DNA of 64,000 nt, from positions 60,785,703-60,849,702 of the forward strand of contig CAMGYJ010000002.1 of assembly GCA_946122785.1 (NCBI GenBank), written 5' to 3'. The notes beneath the pieces are model-generated. The model made no database searches. It saw only the letters and a list, made by a program, of their open reading frames with translations, and was not told the DNA's origin. Positions 31,613 through 43,796 of the stretch are shown piece after piece (within the stretch, counting starts at the first letter, position 1; each line of letters opens with the position of its first letter). Source of the DNA: Linum tenue. Lineage: Eukaryota; Streptophyta; Magnoliopsida; Malpighiales; Linaceae. The position numbers and the translations under genes were made by a program.

Positions 31613-33582
31613 TTTTAGTTTTTTACCTGTTTCCTTCTGAGTTTTCTACCTTTTTTTCAATTGTAAAGGGTAAATTTTGAGAGATGAGATTATTTTTCCA
31701 CCGTGGTGATTAGGGAGAGGAGGGAAGGATTATCATTTATTCATGAAGATTAAGCAGTAAAAAGATGAGGATATAGCTCAAAAGTTAGGTAAACGAAATT
31801 GTGGGTAATGTTGTTAGCAAAAAAAATTTTGTGTTTGAGGTTGGTTCATATTTTTGTTTTGATGAAACAGGGCGCATAAGAACGCCCTGAGTTCATCTTT
31901 TCTGGATTGTGAGGGCAAAGTAAGAACTTCTAAGGTAGATTGAAAACCAAAAACAAGTTAGAATGTCATATTTGCAATTCACATATCCTCGGTAGAGACT
32001 ATTTGTTCATTTTCCTTGTAAGTTAAACATATTTAGTTTTATCTATTTCCTTCATTTAGCTTTTTTTAGCTTCTTTTACTATTCACATTTTTTCTGTTAG
32101 AACAACTGCAAAATAACAAGAAAAACAAATGGAACATTTTTAATTCTTTTATTTTTCTAATTTTTTTTAGTTATTGTTATTTGTGAGTGTGATTTAACAA
32201 TTTATTTCGTGGTGAAGGTTCAATAGGGATAAATTAGTCTTGTTTGTTTTTCATTATGGGAGGCTAACAGCCAAGAAGTAACAAGAGGGGTTGAATCGAA
32301 GTAGAAGCAGGATAGAGGGAGGGGCGGACCAAGATTGGGCGCTCAAAGCAAATTCCCATCACATCATCTTCGAATAATCTTTCCTAGCTCCATCGATGAG
32401 TTAGCGAGTTCACCAAGGGAGACGAGATTGTACTTCAAAAGTCAGTTTGTAACTCTATTCCCTTTGCGATATGTATAAACGTACCAACCAACCAACCTCG
32501 AGCTACTTTCCTCCTAATCGAATCCAAAAGGGAGGATTATGGGTGAAGTGGTCAATTCGATTATTGATCACTTGTATGGCCATTTGAAGTCTGTCTCTAA
32601 CACAAGGTTGTCGTTGATTCTTTTTCTTTGCTTGCACGAAATTGAGCTTTAATTAACGATAGTCACCAACTACTAACCTTGACAACTACACGTGTACCAC
32701 TGTTTGGCTTGCAGTATAGCGGCACATTTGTATTCCCCAGAGATCACTGATACCCTAGCCTACTCTTATTACATTATATTGTTATCTAATTGATAGTTGA
32801 TTGTTTTTTACACTGAGGAATTGCTTAACGATAGAGACAATAATAGAAAGAATAATATCTGGGGCAAACCACACTCGCCCTAACATCAAGTAGACATGCA
32901 ATCAACAGGTATAGCATTTCAAGGTAATTGAGGTGCGAAGATCACTAATATGGAAAACAATGCAATGGTCAAGCCACTAGTTCCCCTCCTAGCCACATTC
33001 GCATGTCCAATGTCACTACAACCGGGTTCAGTGACTAGGGATAGCGTCCTATCTCCTCTAAACGGGTTTCACCCATTTGCACACAAGGTCTTCAAGTGGA
33101 TTGTCACACACTTGAGTACCAATCATTACCTAGGTAAGCTCTTAATTGGCAGGGGATGGTCACCTCGTCCACCAACTAAGACTCAAGACCGACTAACTAA
33201 GCTAAGGGAAGCCATTCACAACCAATCCAGTTATAATCCGAATTAACCTAGGCTAAAAATATGGCATCCATGCATTATGCCTCTTCTCACTCCAGGCGTC
33301 CATCGCCCTTCGTCTTTTCTCTCCCTTGCACATGGATGCCGCCACCGCTCCATTCAACATTCTTCGTCTTTCGACCGAGGTCACTACTCCATTTGAGGTC
33401 GCCGCCACTCCATCCCGACCAAGGCGATTGGAGAAGTTCGCTTTTCATCGGCTTGGTCGCTCAACCTCTAGATCCCCATACCAGAAACGTATAGGGGCTC
33501 GACCGGAAACTTCTGTGGAAGAGAGAGAGAAAGAGTTTAGTGAGTTTTTTTTTTGCTTAATTTTTTTTATTTCTGAGTGATA
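31613..33582. other. Upstream region of the pectinesterase-like gene, no gene recognised
   Basis: The first few hundred bases should hold this gene's promoter; no clear TATA box was identified. Plus-strand frames at 32950-33246 and 33261-33580 lack known domains; the text around 32860-33240 has the look of retroelement UTR but could not be assigned. A T-rich run at 33545-33572 borders the LINE. Confidence 0.4.
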
Positions 33583-36500
33583 TCAATGGAGGATAATAGT
33601 TAAACTTACAATTCTACCCAGTACCCCTAAAAGACTCTGAAGAAGCCACCCCAAAAAATCAAAAGATTCTAGCTCTAGACGAGACAAAAGCAGTGCTTTA
33701 CGCGCCAATCTATGGGCAACACTGTTGGCGGACCTAGGTACCGTCCTAAACTCTATACAAACAGACAAACAACTAAGGATCTGATGACACTCTCGTAACA
33801 CCGGACCACCAATCGAGTCTTCTATGACGCCTTGACGGACTTGGTTGACGACCACTTTGGAATCACCTTCGTCTATCACGTGGGTAAAGGATCTTGAGAC
33901 TACGATGGAGATAGCGTCTCTAAAGGCTAGAAGCTCTACCATGTAGGGATTGACTATTCCTTGATGCTGCAACCTGAACGCCAACACGACATGCCCGTCT
34001 GACCCACAGATAACAAGCCCAGACGAACACCCAGTGGCAAAGACAGCAGCGTCGAAATTGATCCTCAAAAAGTCTTCTGGGGGAGGGACCCAAGTGGTGG
34101 CAGGATGGTTTGGGAGTAGAGAGTTGCGGGGTGGAGGAGGAAGGAGAAGAATTGGAGACTTCAAGGACCTGGTTGTAGAACTGTCTGGCTAGGAAACGGA
34201 CATGAGGTTGGTAAAATTCGAAGGTCACTTTATTTCTAGACTTCCAGATTCTCCAAAGTAAACAGACGCATTGGAGAATGTGGAATTGGGAGGTCTCAGA
34301 GACCATGACATGTCGTCGCTATAGACTAAAGTAAACAGTCTAGGTTGTCTCAATAAAGTTCTCAATCCCACTTAAGTCCACAATCTGATGGCTAGGGGGC
34401 ATCTGAAGAATAAATGTTATATGCTTTCTCGATGTCTCCAGCAGACAGGGCATCGGTTAAGGCAATTTACTCCACGAGTTTGAAGGGTCGCTATTGTGGG
34501 AAGAATGACTTTGAGGCATTGCCATATGAAGAATTTGAGGTTATGTGGGACTTGGATATTCCAAGTCTTTTTCCAAATAGGAGGTTCGATGATATGTACT
34601 ATCGGTTTTCAGCTTGAAGCCAATGCTATTTCCAAGGTTAAGTGATAACCCGATTTGATTGTATATTTTCCATCATTGGAATAGTGTCACACTCTAATAT
34701 CTTGCTGTGAGTAACGAGGAAGAGGAATTCTCCTGATGAGATCAACAGATTGAGGCTCAAAGCAAGTCTGGAGTTTTGGAATGTCCCATTCCCCTTGGCC
34801 TTCTTTTATGAAATAAGATACCATAGGTGATCCATTTTGAATATGGGGTCGGGTACTCGGGGTTAAGGGTTTATCCCCCGTAACCCAGTTATCAATGAAT
34901 GCCCGAGTTCTTTGCCCTTTGCCTATTTGCCATCTTAGTCCCTGTAGGAGCATATCTCTTCTAAAGAGTAGACTTCTCCATCCCCATGAAGGGTTTGATT
35001 CGATTGATGCTTCCAACACCGAGCATTGAATAAAGTATCGACCCTTATAAATCGGAGAGAGAAGTGAATTTGGCTTGGTCCATTTTCTCCAACATTGTTT
35101 AGCTAGCAACGCTTGATTGAAGGCTTCAAAGTCTCTGAACCCAAGACCTCCATGGAATTTGCTGTGAGCTAGACTTTTTCAAGACAACCAGTGGATTGGG
35201 TGTTCTGAATTTTGTGACGTACCCCACCAAAACTTTGCGACATGACCATTTAAACGTCTACTGTTTTCTTTGGGGAGTTTGAAGCATGACATTTCTAGTA
35301 CTGGTACATTAGTGGCCGATGTTCTAATAAGAATGTCTTTCCCAACTTTCGATAGGGATCGTTGTTTCCACCCTTGTAACTTCTTAATAAGTTTCTCCTC
35401 CATGAAAAGGAATGTCTCTCTTTTTGGTTTAGATAAGATGGCTGGTTCCACCCTTGTAACTTCTTAATAAGTTTCTCCTCCATGAAAAGGAATGTCTCTC
35501 TTGAAGGTCTAAATTACTCTGATGGAGAGCCGTTAATAAGAATCGAATATGACACTGTAGTGACACACTCTTTTACCCAAGAGATGAATCTAGGATGTAT
35601 ACCAAGTATCCTCATCATTTCGAACAAGAAAGGCCATTCTATTTGGTCGTATGCTTTCTCCATATCCAATTTCACTGCCATCCACCTTTTCTTCTTGGAT
35701 TTTGAAGTTTTGAGAGGGTGAACCATTTCATGACTGATCAGATATTATCTGAAATTTAACGCCCTTTGATAAATTCGTTTTGAGTTTGGGATATGATACT
35801 AGGCATCACCCTACTCAGCCTATCTGCCAAAATTTTTTCTATGACTTTGTAAATCACTAGGCAAAGACTGATTGGTCTTAAGTTTTTCATGGTTCTTACG
35901 TCGTTTACCTTAGGGACTAGTGATATCCAAGTACGGTTGAAAGATCTTAGTAAATGCCCAGAATGGAAGAAAGCCAGTACTGCTTGGATCACATCTTGAT
36001 TGATTAGCTTCCACTAATTTTGATAGAAGCCTGCCGTAAATCCATCAGGACCTTGGGCTTGAGATTTGCCTATGTTGAACACCGCTTTCTTAATTTCTTC
36101 TTGAGATATTGGAGCAATCAGATTTTGATTCTGGATCTCGTCTACTGTTCCTTCTACTGGGAGGTTTGATAAGTTGATCCCTGTCATACACTGTGTTTGG
36201 AAGAGGTCTTTATAGAAGTCCACAACAATGCTCAATTTCTCATGTTCTGCAGTACACCATGACCCCTTGGAGTTCTCCAGACCCCATATTGTAGTGGCTT
36301 GTCGTCTGGCTGAGGTGACTATATGGAAATAAGTGGTATTTTTATCCCCACCTTGTAGCCAATTAGTTCGGGATTTTTGTCTCCAAAATAACTCTTCCCG
36401 GTTATACTGAACAATCAATTCTTTTTCCAAGGATTTGACTAAGGCCCAGTTTACCAGAGCATTAGATCTAGCCTCTTCTAGTGCGAGGTTTAGGTCATTT

Positions 36501-37430
36501 ATTAACCTTGCTGAGTTAGACGTTCCTCCTTTAGACCAACCAACCAAAGCATGTCTAGTTCGTAGAAGCTTACTAAATAGGCAGTATTGAATTGAGCCTG
36601 ATACTTCTAGGTTCCAAGCATACGTGATTATTAGATCAGCTTTCGGCATCTGAATCCACCTGGGACCGAAGCGAATTAGTCTCTTTGCTCTAGCCATAGT
36701 AGGATTTGTCTGTAAGTAAAGTAGCCTGTGATCCGAACCTTTGTCCGTGAGATGATATACACTCGACGATGGCCAGATGCTCATCCAGGACGTAGATACG
36801 AAGACTTTATCTATTTTTTGTTCAATCGTGACTCCATTCCTTCCCCGATTTGTCCAGGTAAATTTGGGACCTTGGGAGTTTGGTTTAAATAGCCCTAAGA
36901 AGTTAACAAAGTCCGAAAGTGGGCGGGCTTTATCCATTCGCCATGGGGATCCTCCTGACTTATCAAGGGGGTATTAGGAGCTATTGAAATCCCCAATAAC
37001 TAGATAGGGATCCGATAGGCGAGCACAAAAATTTGCAATTTCCTCTAGTTGAGATCGACGTTTAGTCACAATATAGGATAAATAAACTCATATAAGGACA
37101 AACCGAGGGCATTCTCCATAGCAAAGATAATTATTATTGATGACTGAGATGCAATATAGCAAGGGAAGGAGCTCAGAATCGATATTGAAGTCGATGGTGG
37201 CCAAGCAAAGACTAGACCCCCCGACAGGCTGGAAGGGTCGACAGGATGACAATCTGAAAATCCTAACGTAGAAATAAAAGGCCTGACTTTGTCACTAGGA
37301 GACATAGTTTCACACAAAAACAAGAACGACTTGGTGATATTGCGGCAAGCTTTAAGCGTTTGGAAAGTCAAGGTGTTGCCTATTCCTTGATAGTTAGCAA
37401 AGATAATTTTTTGCTTAATTGTTAGTAGGG
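33583..37430 (-). mobile_element. Nearly full ORF2 of a decayed LINE
   Basis: Fragments in coding order on the minus strand: endonuclease start (about 37400; IIFANYQGIGN) through 37066; endonuclease end and start of RT (36937-36014; FTWTNRG, IDKVFVS, GSDHRLL, NWLQGGDKNTTYFH, AQGPDGFTAGFYQ); RT core (35992-35514; ISLVPKV, NLRPISLC, KLDMEKAYDQIEW, SILINGSPSE); post-RT region (35451-35179; KKLQGW, FWWG); zinc-binding domain (35109-34200) and RNase H-like domain (34164-33583; INFDAAV, EGDSKVVV, NSVAHRLARKAL). Stops and frameshifts separate most pieces. The stretch that should hold the catalytic FADD box is deleted between 35514 and 35503. No TSD found. Confidence 0.88.
35366..35502. repeat. 80-bp tandem duplication inside the LINE
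   Basis: The sequence beginning ttccacccttgtaacttctt at 35366 recurs at 35446, an 80-base shift, and remains identical through about 57 bases (to atgtctctctt). It directly adjoins the RT deletion and duplicates the METFLFMEEKL-type coding segment. Confidence 0.85.
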
Positions 37431-37481
37431 ATTGGGGAGCTTCTTTGGAAGAGAAGCCGTGGGTGGTGTTAGGTGGACGGT

Positions 37482-37908
37482 TAGTGATGGAAATTTGAAC
37501 CCGCTCTGTGGGTATTACATGGCCTGATCTGTGAAGGGGTGGGTAATATTAATTCCCGATCCGCATTAGCATGGGACAGAGCATGTGTATCTACTTTCGG
37601 CCTACCTTGCTCGCCTCGCCCCGTTCTTGACCTATTTAATCTTAATTTCTTACATATTTCTCCTATTTTGACTTTTTTCAATTAGTTAGAATCCATCGTT
37701 CAATTTGTTAGACTCCATTACTCATTCTATAATCACTATTTTTCATTCATAAAGTATTTTCTCCTTAGTTTTATCGTAAAAAGTAAAATTTGCGTGTATT
37801 TTTTTCAAATAACATATAAAAATGGTTTTACCCGGCCCGACAAGTAATAACGTGGAGCGGGACATTAGTATTGAGTTTACCGCCCCGCCCGACCCATTGC
37901 CATCACTA
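37482..37908. mobile_element. 427-bp hAT-type MITE, TSD tggacggt
   Basis: The ends tagtgatggaaat and attgccatcacta are inverted copies. The flanks are identical 8-mers tggacggt (37474-37481 and 37909-37916). An 8-bp TSD is typical of hAT elements. The interior has 'cgccccgcccgaccc'-type subterminal motifs. Non-coding. Confidence 0.88.
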
Positions 37909-37916
37909 TGGACGGT

Positions 37917-38353
37917 GGGTAAAAGATAATAAGCATGAGGATTTATACGTTAATTTTTATTATCTTTTTTACATGAAATTTAAATTATTTAATGTGTAAT
38001 TTATTATATGATACTATTAATAAATTATTTATATCCGGTATTTTTCGATATCATTTTGGTATTACTTCGGAATAGTATCATGTTTTGGCTGGTATGGTTT
38101 TTTACGAAAAAAATATTTTACTATTAAAAAATGGTATTTACCAATACAAAATGGTTGAACACAGTCATACCACAAAATACCTTACCACAAACAAGTCTGG
38201 TATCACTTCCGGTACGGTTTCCTGAACCATGCTTTTCCAATGCCAACTTTGTCACAAAGTTTCTTATTGTGATTGGGTTTGACCTTGACGGGGACTCTGT
38301 TGATAATAAGTCTGCCTCTTGTTCTGTTCCTGCCATTCTTGAGCCTACATGCA
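37917..38353. other. AT-rich spacer, possibly internal Copia remnant
   Basis: AT-rich to about 38190, then more balanced sequence up to the hAT insertion. Without the insertion it would run into the degenerate Copia 3' region at 38973. No domain recognised. Confidence 0.35.
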
Positions 38354-38361
38354 CCTATAGC

Positions 38362-38964
38362 TAGGGCTGCAAACGAGCCGAGTCGAGTCGAGTTTTTGCT
38401 TAGCTTGAGCTCGGCTGGTTTATTAATTTTTCAGCTCGAGCTCGGCTCGAACTCGAATTTTGATAATCCAGCTCGAGCTCGAGCTCGGCTTGAATAAAAA
38501 TAATATAGCTCGAGCTCGACTCGGTAGAGCTCGATAAATTCTCCTTAACATAGGTTGTCAAGCTGAGTACAAGCTCGGCTCAAGGTGAACTCGATTTAAA
38601 GTCATTTTTGCTGGAAAAATGTATAAACATAAGAATTTAAATGATAGAAAGAACACTAGAAACTATAAATAACATCTAAATTTCATACACATCTGTATTA
38701 GAAGACAATGTTCATGTTTAAAAGAGTAATTCATCCTTCCCCAAGCTCAAAACAAGGCAGCTCGCGAGCTTAGCTCGACAAGCCACCGAATCAAGCTAGC
38801 TCGCGAGCTTATCAAGCTGAGCATGGTCTAGCTCAGGCTTGGCTCGTTAACTAACGATTTCGCTCGCGAGCCGGCTTGTTAAATAACAAGTCGAGTGTCG
38901 AACGAGTTTTTCCCGATTCGAACGCCGAGTTGCTCGCGAGCGGCTCGGCTCATTTGCAGCCCTA
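38362..38964. mobile_element. 603-bp hAT-type element, TSD cctatagc
   Basis: The terminal tagggctgcaaacgagccga is mirrored by tcggctcatttgcagcccta. The flanks are identical 8-mers cctatagc (38354-38361 and 38965-38972). The subterminal regions are packed with gagctcg/cgagctc motifs, a known look of plant hAT MITEs. Non-coding. Confidence 0.92.
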
Positions 38965-38972
38965 CCTATAGC

Positions 38973-39342
38973 CATCTTTAAGATCCCAGCCACCAAGGGG
39001 GGAGAATAAGAAGCTAGCTCTAAGGAAGCGTTGGTTGATCTGTTAAAGCCTTAAAGGGGAATAAGAGCAGGATCAGATTAGGCAATGTTATTGTTAAGGG
39101 AGAATGAGAAGCTAGCTCTAAGTGCAGGTTGATCTATCAAGGGGAGAGTAGGATCTGATCGGGCAATATTAACATGTTAATGAGTTGATGTATTCTTCTT
39201 TTGCTTTCGAACTTGTGTTGAACATGTTTATATTAAAATCAAGTTAACATCTTTATGCATAAACAATATTAGCATGTTAATGAGTTGATGGCTTTTATCC
39301 CTCGAGAAATTAAGGATTGCATAAACAAAAGCAGGGGGAGAT
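38973..39342 (+). mobile_element. 3' internal remnant of a Copia-type element
   Basis: Two imperfect direct copies (gagaataagaagctagctctaagg.. at about 39000 and gagaatgagaagctagctctaag at about 39100) and a doubled 'catgttaatgagttgatg' lead to the polypurine tract gcagggggaga at 39331-39341, directly before the LTR. This matches the 3' non-coding end of plant Copia elements. The pol genes are missing. Confidence 0.65.
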
Positions 39343-39944
39343 TGTTGGGGAAAAAAGGTTTTCCCTTTATGCACTCATCTAGCAAAAAGGTAATAGCCAA
39401 GGTAAAATTCCTCTAATCCTACGACTTGTTATAGTTGTAAATGTGTAATCGTGGGATCTCCTAAATCATAGAAGAATCTCCTAAATTAAAAGAAAATCAA
39501 GACAAGATCGTTGGTTCAAGACAAAGTACAAATCAGAGGAAGAAACAAGACAAGTCTTACAGAATGCGACGGAGCAATTCGACACAAAGAAGATCAAACA
39601 TTTTGTGATTAGCAATAAATGTAAGAAGTTATAGGTGTTCGTTGTCTTTATTGCTTGACTATTTGTGAGATTGTGTAGTGTCTCTCTTTCAGCGTGAGTG
39701 CTTGTGAGGAAGAGACAAAAGGGAAATAATGTTTTATTCTTGTTAAGGGTTTGAGTTTCACGCAAAGGAACTCAATTTGGAATTAGATCGAAATAAGATG
39801 AAAACCTAGATACTAGGTCTCAAAGAGTGAGCCACTTTTGAGCTGAGACATAAAGTAATTGGCCAAACTCGGCTAACAAAAATCTATGTGTACATGTTCC
39901 TCTTCTTACGTATTCTCCTCTATCTTGTGTTTGCTTCTCTAACA
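39343..39944 (+). mobile_element. 3' LTR of a truncated Copia-type element
   Basis: It begins tgttgggg right after a polypurine tract and ends ctctaaca, giving TG...CA ends and a length of about 600 bases. There is no matching 5' LTR in the window. Confidence 0.7.
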
Positions 39945-40686
39945 AGTACATGACCTTGTTGGTGTAAGGTTGAAGACGACCAGATAAAGATCAGAGCTCA
40001 TCTTGTTAAACTTTTGAGCTTTAGCAACGGGCCCAATCCCCAAATCACTGATCGTAACTAATCATATTTCATTTATTGTATTTATAAGATTATTTGTTTG
40101 CGACGTGTTATACGCTCGCTCTACGAATTGATTAGCTAAGAGTAAGACCAACCACGTATATCATATCCAAAAGAATAAATGTGTCCCTACAACTGTTCAA
40201 TCAATTTTTTTTTTATATCACCTATAAAAATCTTGCTAAATACGGTATTCCCTTGCTATTTTTACACACCCGCTTTCTTCCCAATTCCCATCGATTTTTT
40301 CCATACGACAAAATTTCACCTCCCTTTCCGGACCACAATCATGTAAACTAGGACACCAAGAACAATGATAGAAGTGGGAGTGAAAAAAGAAAAAAAAAAG
40401 AGCAGAGGCAGCAGTTGCTTCTAAAAAAAATCAGGCATGTTATTAGGCTTTAAAAAAACACAACAAAATAATAATACTTACTCTATACTACCTAAGCTGT
40501 TCATAAAGCTTAAGAAACAACCAAACAAAGAAGATTATTTATACATTCCCATCCCCACAGAGAGATAACCAGCTCCCACAGTCAAAAATATATATAACTG
40601 TAGGGTTTTTTTTTTACTTCTTTCTTTGGCTGTGGGGATCTAATTATTGTATGGTTCATGATAAACCATGTGAATACACAAATTGA
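39945..40686. other. Intergenic and 3' flank of the PSY-type gene
   Basis: No gene recognised. The part next to 40687 should include the 3' UTR of the minus-strand PSY-type gene. Confidence 0.4.
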
Positions 40687-41305
40687 TCAAGCTCTTCCAG
40701 GAGTTTTAGGATCATGGTGATTGTTTGCCCCTGTCCCTGGGTAATCTGTGAACTCTTCCCTATCCATCCTTCCTTCCAAGTCATAACTTCCAATATCTTC
40801 TCCTCCTTCCTCCTCCTCCCTCAAAACAACTTCCACCCATTTCCCTCCCTGCAAAATTCAATACATAAGTTTTTGGAACTCACTACTTTTCACAACAATA
40901 AACCTTTTTGCCACCACAGAAATCACCAAAACCCTTTGGTCGCAAAAGAGTTTTGGGCAGAGAGATTACCTCAAGGACATGGATTGTTGGTGTTGAGGAA
41001 GATGGGGTTTCTTCTTTTGCAGTCATCTTATCCATGATGAAGCTTCCTATTACAACCAACCAATATCGATATAATTAATTAATCCAATCAAGGATTTGTA
41101 TTTATTGAGTGACTACACACACAACAACAAAAAATTACAGAGATAATAGTAGAGAATAGAGACAATGGGAAAATTTTAATTGAGAAGAGAGAGAGAGAAT
41201 TAAGAACTCACTGGTGGCAGGGACTGCAAGGGAAAATTTGGGAGTGATGAGAAGGAGAAGCAGCAGGAGTGAAGATGGGAGGATTATGGCCTTCTTCATC
41301 ATCAT
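40687..41305 (-). CDS. PSY-type secreted peptide precursor (three exons)
   Basis: Spliced gene: exon 1 41305-41212, exon 2 41046-40970, exon 3 40848-40687, giving 110 residues. Donors gtgagt and gtaatc and acceptors ending in ag are all in phase (94+77+162 bases). Residues 1-26 are a signal peptide with seven consecutive Leu. The middle is acidic (VVLREEEEGGEDIG). The C-terminus is DYPGTGANNHHDPKTPGRA, starting at residue 92. The Asp-Tyr followed by a GAN..H.P block is the hallmark of PSY (plant peptide containing sulfated tyrosine) hormones, where Tyr93 would be sulfated by tyrosylprotein sulfotransferase and the peptide released to the apoplast to promote growth. The first of three consecutive Met codons was taken as start. 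CLE and RGF/GLV families were considered but end in different motifs (RHN-type). Confidence 0.85.
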
Positions 41306-41442
41306 GGCTATCTACCTTCCAACAGAGCAAATTTGCAGAAGGAGATAAGCTTGTGGGGTTTATTATATATATGAAATGGTTAATTAATTAGTTTAAAGGA
41401 ATGGAATGAGAAGAAAAGACAACTGGTGAGGCAGGGAATGTT

Positions 41443-41453
41443 TTATATATAAA
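41443..41453 (-). promoter_or_regulatory. Candidate TATA box of the PSY-type gene
   Basis: Reads TTTATATATAAA-like on the minus strand, about 140 bases before the ATG. A second TA-rich stretch at 41361-41371 is closer to the ATG than usual. Confidence 0.5.
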
Positions 41454-43225
41454 TAAGCACCAGGCACAAAAGAGAAAGAGGTCATGGAATGAATTATTGG
41501 TAGGGAAGAAATGGGGGGGAGAAAAAAGTTATGCTTCCATGTCTACTTCACAATTGGAAAATGTCAACTTACTATTCTGTGTCACATGAAAGAATGTTTG
41601 TTTCTGGTAGATGAGCACTTCCCCACTTTGCCTAATTCTATCCCCTTATTCATATGTTGTCTCCCCTTTCCTTGTTCCTAATATCATCATATCCCCTTCT
41701 AAATTTTTTTTGCTAAAAACATTGTCTTTTCTTAACTAATCTTTTGTTAGTGGTGATGTATAACAATAGTGGTTGCTTGCTGTTGGATACATGTCCATGT
41801 TTCAGCAAATAAAGTACACAACGGATACCAGGAAGAATAATAATGCGAACTAAAATATTATGCATTTTATTATCATATTCATGGTTATTACCTGTTGTTC
41901 AACCAAGCTCGATTGGGTTGCTACGATTTCGATGCTTGACAAACTGTGCGAAAAAAGAAATGGGTTGAACTCTTGTCAAGATTTGATACGTGAGGCAATT
42001 TCTTCGTCTAAGAAAAAGAGGATGTTGTTGGTGTTAGTTTTGTTCTTGTTACTTATAGTATTGGTTTCCCTCAATATTCGGATCTGAGTATGTTTTTGAT
42101 TTAGATAACAATGTCGAATATTGACCAAGTATTCAAATATAGGAGTGTTATTCGCGGACTCAAAGAGACTTTACTCGTTTAAATTAGAATATGACAAATG
42201 TCATATTATCCCAAATTTTATGGAGTTTAACCTCTATTTCGATTAGAAAATGTCAGCATATCGAGCCATCACCACCGTTCGTCATTGTCTTCATCGGTAT
42301 GCCAACGTCGGGGATGAGGTTACTTAAGGGGGTGGATTGATGCATTATAGCATTGTAGGGTCCATGTGACCATTTTATGAGTATTAATTAGGTATTTCAT
42401 ATAAATCCATAGTTGGCTTATTTTGATTATTTGAGATATTTGTATTAATCTATGTTTATGATTAATATTATTTATGCGATTACTCCTAAAAATATGTACT
42501 TTTTCTCTACATTTTACATATAAAAAGAAGAAATTGGTATTATGGGTTTTTAGAAATAAAAGTAAATTAGATTATATTCATCAAAGCCTTAATGAATCAT
42601 TATTCACACTGGCAAATTGCAGATTATCCTTCGTTTCAGCTACTATTCCATTTGCCTTAATATTCTGTTATTCTTGGCCACATAGTAGAAGTAGGCACTG
42701 ATTTTATCTCCAACTTTCAGTCACAAACTTTCGTGACTTTTGACGCCTGGAGATGTAATCATGTTTATAATGAGTTGTAATATTTTTTGAGCTACATAAT
42801 AGTGTCACGCTTGTCTCCACGTGGATGGCGACCTTACTTAGTGGCCTTTTAAGACTTCCAACTCTTTGAGTACGTAGTAGTGGAGCCGTGATGCATTTTA
42901 AGTTTTTAACATTGGCGCATACAAGTCACTTTGCTTTCAAATTAATAGAAACACGTTTCTTTGCTCAATGGTGATAATGAGTTCGGATAAGGTCATTAAC
43001 CTTAGAATAAGTAACCGTAAATAACATGTTTACATTATAATGATATTAGCATTCTTTCTTTTACGGAAAGTCTTTAATTTTTTCTCATTTAATCTTTGAC
43101 GAACGATTTCTCTCTCATTTTAAGTCGGAATTAAAAAAAATTTGCACAGATAAATAAGATTAATTGTGTTTTTCAAAATGATATCAGCTTTGATATATTT
43201 TTAGAACAAAAAAAAAATTAAGACA
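41454..43225. other. Intergenic, no gene recognised
   Basis: Upstream sequence of the PSY-type gene followed by AT-rich DNA. Short frames (41860-42087 and 42474-42701, plus) have no recognisable domain; the first ends in a hydrophobic stretch that may be chance. Confidence 0.4.
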
Positions 43226-43570
43226 TTTTTTACGAGTCTATACCATATGGTATTGACTGGTATTAAATAAGAGCATACCATATGGTATGAAAGTGTACAA
43301 TGGTGGTATGAACATACCGAGACTGTAGGATGGTTGAATATATGATAGTAGGAGTATACTAACTGTCATTTACAACTTTCATCATCGTGTACCACAAGTT
43401 ACCACCCTCATACCAAGGTGGTATAGTATGGTATTTTTTGGTCTTTTATTTTTTCACCAGAAATTTGTAGATCCAATAGATCATGATGAACTCATTCCTT
43501 CTGTGCAAATATTTTTCAAAAATGGCTTAAAAACGAAGGAGATATCATATGGTATGGAGTAGGTAACAAG
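43226..43570. repeat. Cluster of accatatggtat palindromes
   Basis: ataccatatggtat at about 43239 and 43273, catatggtatgg at about 43547 and related ggtatg/catacc units at 43300-43440 form several small palindromes in 350 bases. Related gtggtatg/taccac text appears near 58245-58375. This is probably an unrecognised MITE family. Confidence 0.45.
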
Positions 43571-43796
43571 AGGTATGAAACAAATTCTCTAAAAATATTG
43601 AAAATTGATCTCATTTTGTAGAGAGCAACAAACTCGTTCGATCTGTGCAAAAAAAAAATTGAAATCCAAGTTAAAACGAAGAAGATAAGAGTCAATTAAG
43701 AAAACTATGTAAAATAAAATATTTTGAATTCACTAACTTTAGATCTGGATTTACTGTGCCCAATTAAAATACTACGTTGGAAATACAATATATAAG

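Noticed and set aside
41860..42087. 75-codon frame ending in a hydrophobic segment
   Set aside because: Short, Leu/Val-rich by AT/GT composition, with no family resemblance.
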